Of a stretch of DNA of 64,000 nt, positions 61,761 through 64,000 are shown piece by piece. The stretch spans positions 1 through 64,000 of the forward strand of contig JAUTDX010001491.1 of assembly GCA_030844895.1 (NCBI GenBank), written 5' to 3'. The stretch is from Ambrosia x helenae (lineage: Eukaryota; Streptophyta; Magnoliopsida; Asterales; Asteraceae). Made by a program: the position numbers and the translations under genes. The first letter of the stretch is position 1, and every line of letters begins with the position of its first letter. The notes beneath the pieces are model-generated. The model was not told the DNA's origin. It worked only from the letters and a program-made list of their open reading frames with translations, and ran no database searches.

Positions 61761-62344
61761 CTCTCTTTTAGAGGATAATAGGATAAATGAGATTATTACC
61801 TTATGCTTCATTAATTAGAAGACTTATGTAAATTTAAGTCTATGCTTGTTTATGATATTGTTCATATTGCTTAGCACTAGACTTGTCTAGATTGATGAAA
61901 AGCATCTAATGGAACATTACAATATCTTTAAGAAACAAGAGACTATAATCTAAAGAAGAAGTGAGAACCTAAAGTGATTGACTACTCTTACTCTAACTTT
62001 GTTATATTCAAAGGAAATCAAGTGTCAATTTCGGGGTATATCATAACATCAGCACATAACTATCTTATGGAGGAGTCACAAGAAACTGTAACAACAACCT
62101 AAGTTATCATGACATAATGTGTTGCTGATCACAACATAACGATCGTTAATGTTGTTGGTAAATTTATCAGATGACTCATAACTTATTAACTCCATATAAA
62201 AACTAAGTTGAAGACTTACTGTGATAAAGTCAGCTGCCCTAATTTCTCGAATAGTAACAGTTTGAGAGGAGCTGCATTAGAGTTCGATACAAAATTATTG
62301 TTCACTTACGATTAAGAACAAATAGAGGAAATCAGAATTTTGTA

Positions 62345-62400
62345 TCGAATGCATTCATGATATGCTTATGGATCCAATAACTAAAGGTCTATCACCCATA
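62345..62400 (+). pseudogene. End of the Copia pol (RNase H tail)
   Basis: The frame CIHDMLMDPITKGLSPI matches the typical Copia ending H..ML.DPLTKGL. It is flanked by stops. Confidence 0.75.
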
Positions 62401-62768
62401 AGTCTCACTAACGGGCCAACTAAGAGAAAAGGGTATTACTAATGACCATGTACAACTGCATATCGTACTATGAATGACTCATGACTAATGATTAATGATT
62501 AATTTTCCTCATTATGATTTGTTTGTCTATTAGTATGCTAAGCTAGCATAATGGCATAAAGACAATAATATAACAAATCAACTAAGGGCATAACGTTAAT
62601 TGATCATAATGTTAAGTTTTAAATTTGGGTGTAGTATGATTAATGGGGGTCCTAAGTCGAATAAAGACTTAACGGCTGTATTTCTCTGCTACATTTTGGG
62701 TTTAGAACTAAAATGAGTATTAATCTCTGCAGACTTATGTAATACTCATAATAAATGATTAGTCGGCT

Positions 62769-62779
62769 AAGTGGGAGAA
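62769..62779 (+). other. Polypurine tract of the Copia element
   Basis: AAGTGGGAGAA ends directly at the TG of the 3' LTR, as required for plus-strand priming. Confidence 0.85.
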
Positions 62780-63202
62780 TGTTGGAATAAATATACGTAA
62801 CGTTTGTATATTTATCGATAGCCATTATAATCATTTATATTATGATGATCAATTATTAATATTATCCTAAGCCCAATAACAGATATGTCTTTGATGGGCG
62901 GACTATCATTAGATGGGCCTTATTAGGGTGTCCCCTGGGTATGTATAAATAGAGAGGTTATTATGAGATTAGGGTTGACTCACAATCATAACAACATAAC
63001 ACCATTAGCCATCCCCTATCTCTCTCTCTCAATGTGTTCATAACTTAAGAACACATAAACCATCAGAACTGCATACCCTAAAGGGAACCCGATCAAGATG
63101 ATGGTGTCTTCCATTACTGAGGTTCCTGAACGGTTAAGCAAATCAGGTACACATGATTAAATCTTATGTTCATACCTTGTGTTCTTATTAATATAATCAA
63201 CA
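62780..63202 (+). repeat. 3' LTR of the Copia element
   Basis: 423 bp. Against the 5' LTR it shows T to G in AACATATAT, T to C in GTCCTCTGG, C to T in CCCCCATC, and (TC)6 for (TC)8. Nothing else differs by eye. Confidence 0.95.
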
Positions 63203-63214
63203 GATTCGTCCTTG

Positions 63215-63301
63215 TGTTGGATTGAAGACTTGTAGTTAGTTGATGATGACTGCCAAGATCGATTTTTCTTGTTCATGGTAATGACTGATGTTATCAGTGA
63301 C

Positions 63302-63340
<39 letters not shown>

Positions 63341-63660
63341 TTCCCTTAATTTGTTACATGAGTCGGATCAAGCTTTCTTGCAAAAAACACACTTAAGCCA
63401 ACTCCAAACATCGACATATATACAAATACAACAACTGGCTTAGGTGGTGCCAACGGTGAAACTAGGTTCACAATCAGTGGCGAATCTAGAAATGAATTTC
63501 AAATGTTTTTCATTTTTTTCATTTTAGTAGGAAAATTTTCCAAATTTCGTAAAACAAAACAAATTTTCCACTGCGCGCGCGAAGTTGATTAGCAACGGAC
63601 GCGGCACCTAGTTATACACTAGGTCCGCCCCTGTTCACAATGTCTAGTTGTATACGTCCG
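63215..63660 (+). pseudogene. 5' fragment of a duplicated aldo-keto reductase gene
   Basis: GGTGCCAACGGTGAAACTAG corresponds to codons 1-6 of the intact gene (GGTGCCAAAAGTGAAACTAG at 49,730), and the upstream leader also matches (TTATCAGTGACTTCATC). The ATG is lost (AGGTGGTGCC replaces CAATGGTGCC). The exon is cut by the MITE at 63,475-63,633, after which only TGTCTAGTTGT remains similar. The leader carries an expanded CAT repeat (about 63,304-63,340). Confidence 0.8.
63475..63633. mobile_element. hAT-type MITE, 159 bp, inside the reductase fragment
   Basis: Ends CAGTGGCGAATCTAG and, reverse-complemented, CAGGGGCGGACCTAG. A perfect 8-bp duplication TTCACAAT flanks it (63,467-63,474 and 63,634-63,641). 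It belongs to the same broad group as the elements at 10,846 and 30,276. Confidence 0.92.
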
Positions 63661-63878
63661 ACAAAAATTAGTAGTGATTAAACATTCATTATGAAAAGAA
63701 TAACAGTTATTTTTTTAGTAAAACGTTTTATTACCATGTTAAACGTGTTACAAGAGTTGAATAAATAAAATATCAAATAGTTATCGACTAAATCCAGTTT
63801 TTCATAACTTACTATACATTAAACCAGTATAATATACACCATATTCTAAATTAGATTCATTACAGTGTCGTGATCATG

Positions 63879-64000
63879 TGTTGGATTGAAGACTTTAGTT
63901 ATGATTATTAAAGACTGCCAAAATTGATTTTTCTTCCTCATGGCAATGACGTGATCAGTGACTTCACCATCTTTTTCCCTTAAATTGTTACATTAGGACC
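63879..64000 (+). other. Third copy of the reductase upstream region, runs off the window
   Basis: TGTTGGATTGAAGACTT and AAGACTGCCAAAATTGATTT, then ATCAGTGACTTCACCATC, match the upstream region at 63,215-63,330 and partly that of the intact gene at 49,620-49,680. A further reductase copy probably starts just beyond the window, but no coding base is visible. Confidence 0.65.

Larger units (their letters stand above)
52366..63202 (+). mobile_element. Copia-type LTR retrotransposon, complete ends, decayed coding region
   Basis: LTRs TGTTGG...ATCAACA at 52,366-52,792 and 62,780-63,202 are flanked by the 5-bp duplication GATTC (52,361-52,365 and 63,203-63,207). A primer-binding site matching initiator tRNA-Met follows the left LTR and a purine tract precedes the right one. 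Remnants of reverse transcriptase (61,550-61,760) and of the RNase H end (about 62,345-62,400) fit Copia order. No ORF above about 110 codons remains. The LTRs differ at three sites and one (TC)n indel, so the insertion is recent. The internal region is about 10 kb because a Helitron and a MITE have inserted. Confidence 0.95.

Noticed and set aside
63157..63339. Minus-strand ORF beginning with a methionine run
   Set aside because: It is a translated CAT microsatellite running into the LTR.

Overview
This is nuclear DNA of a flowering plant, almost certainly a eudicot. The genes are split by many GT-AG introns, the intergenic DNA is AT-rich, and transposons of several classes are present. A daisy-family (Asteraceae) source is my guess from the dispersed repeats and is not established. 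There is no prokaryotic, viral or CRISPR content.

Layout: 1-5 kb holds an unrecognised two-frame coding region, a GC-rich 36-bp minisatellite and a broken transposon ORF. 5.3-10 kb has a SINE inside a MITE, then a histidine protein methyltransferase gene (METTL18/HPM1-like, + strand). 11.1-12.6 kb is a Mutator-like element with 184-bp terminal inverted repeats. 12.9-18.8 kb (- strand) is an intact ten-exon WD40 gene whose start codon is split by an intron. 22.0-29.6 kb (- strand) is a GPI-type aspartic protease gene with all exons but one frame-breaking base loss. A tRNA-Gly(UCC) lies at 32.8 kb. 33.3-45.7 kb is an F-box cluster: two intact tandem F-box/LRR genes (- strand) flanked by remnants of an FBA-type F-box gene. 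46.2 kb carries an intronless voltage-gated proton channel gene (- strand).

47.5-49.5 kb is a LINE-like insertion that carries only ORF1, with a perfect 14-bp target-site duplication. 49.7-51.5 kb is an intact aldo-keto reductase gene. Its 5' region recurs twice at the right edge of the window: once as a start-less fragment interrupted by a hAT MITE, and once running off the end. A 10.8-kb Copia LTR retrotransposon (52,366-63,202) sits between the intact gene and those copies. Its LTRs differ at only three positions and its 5-bp target duplication is intact, yet its pol region is badly decayed. A 3.9-kb Helitron-like element is nested just behind its primer-binding site.

The recoverable history is mostly nested insertions and tandem gene duplication. 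Paralogous copies and target-site duplications give empty-site evidence for several insertions. I found no clear new defence or metabolic system. The strongest unusual items are the young-LTR/old-body Copia with its Helitron, the ORF1-only LINE, the split ATG, and three genes with a single frame lesion or a decoy exon.
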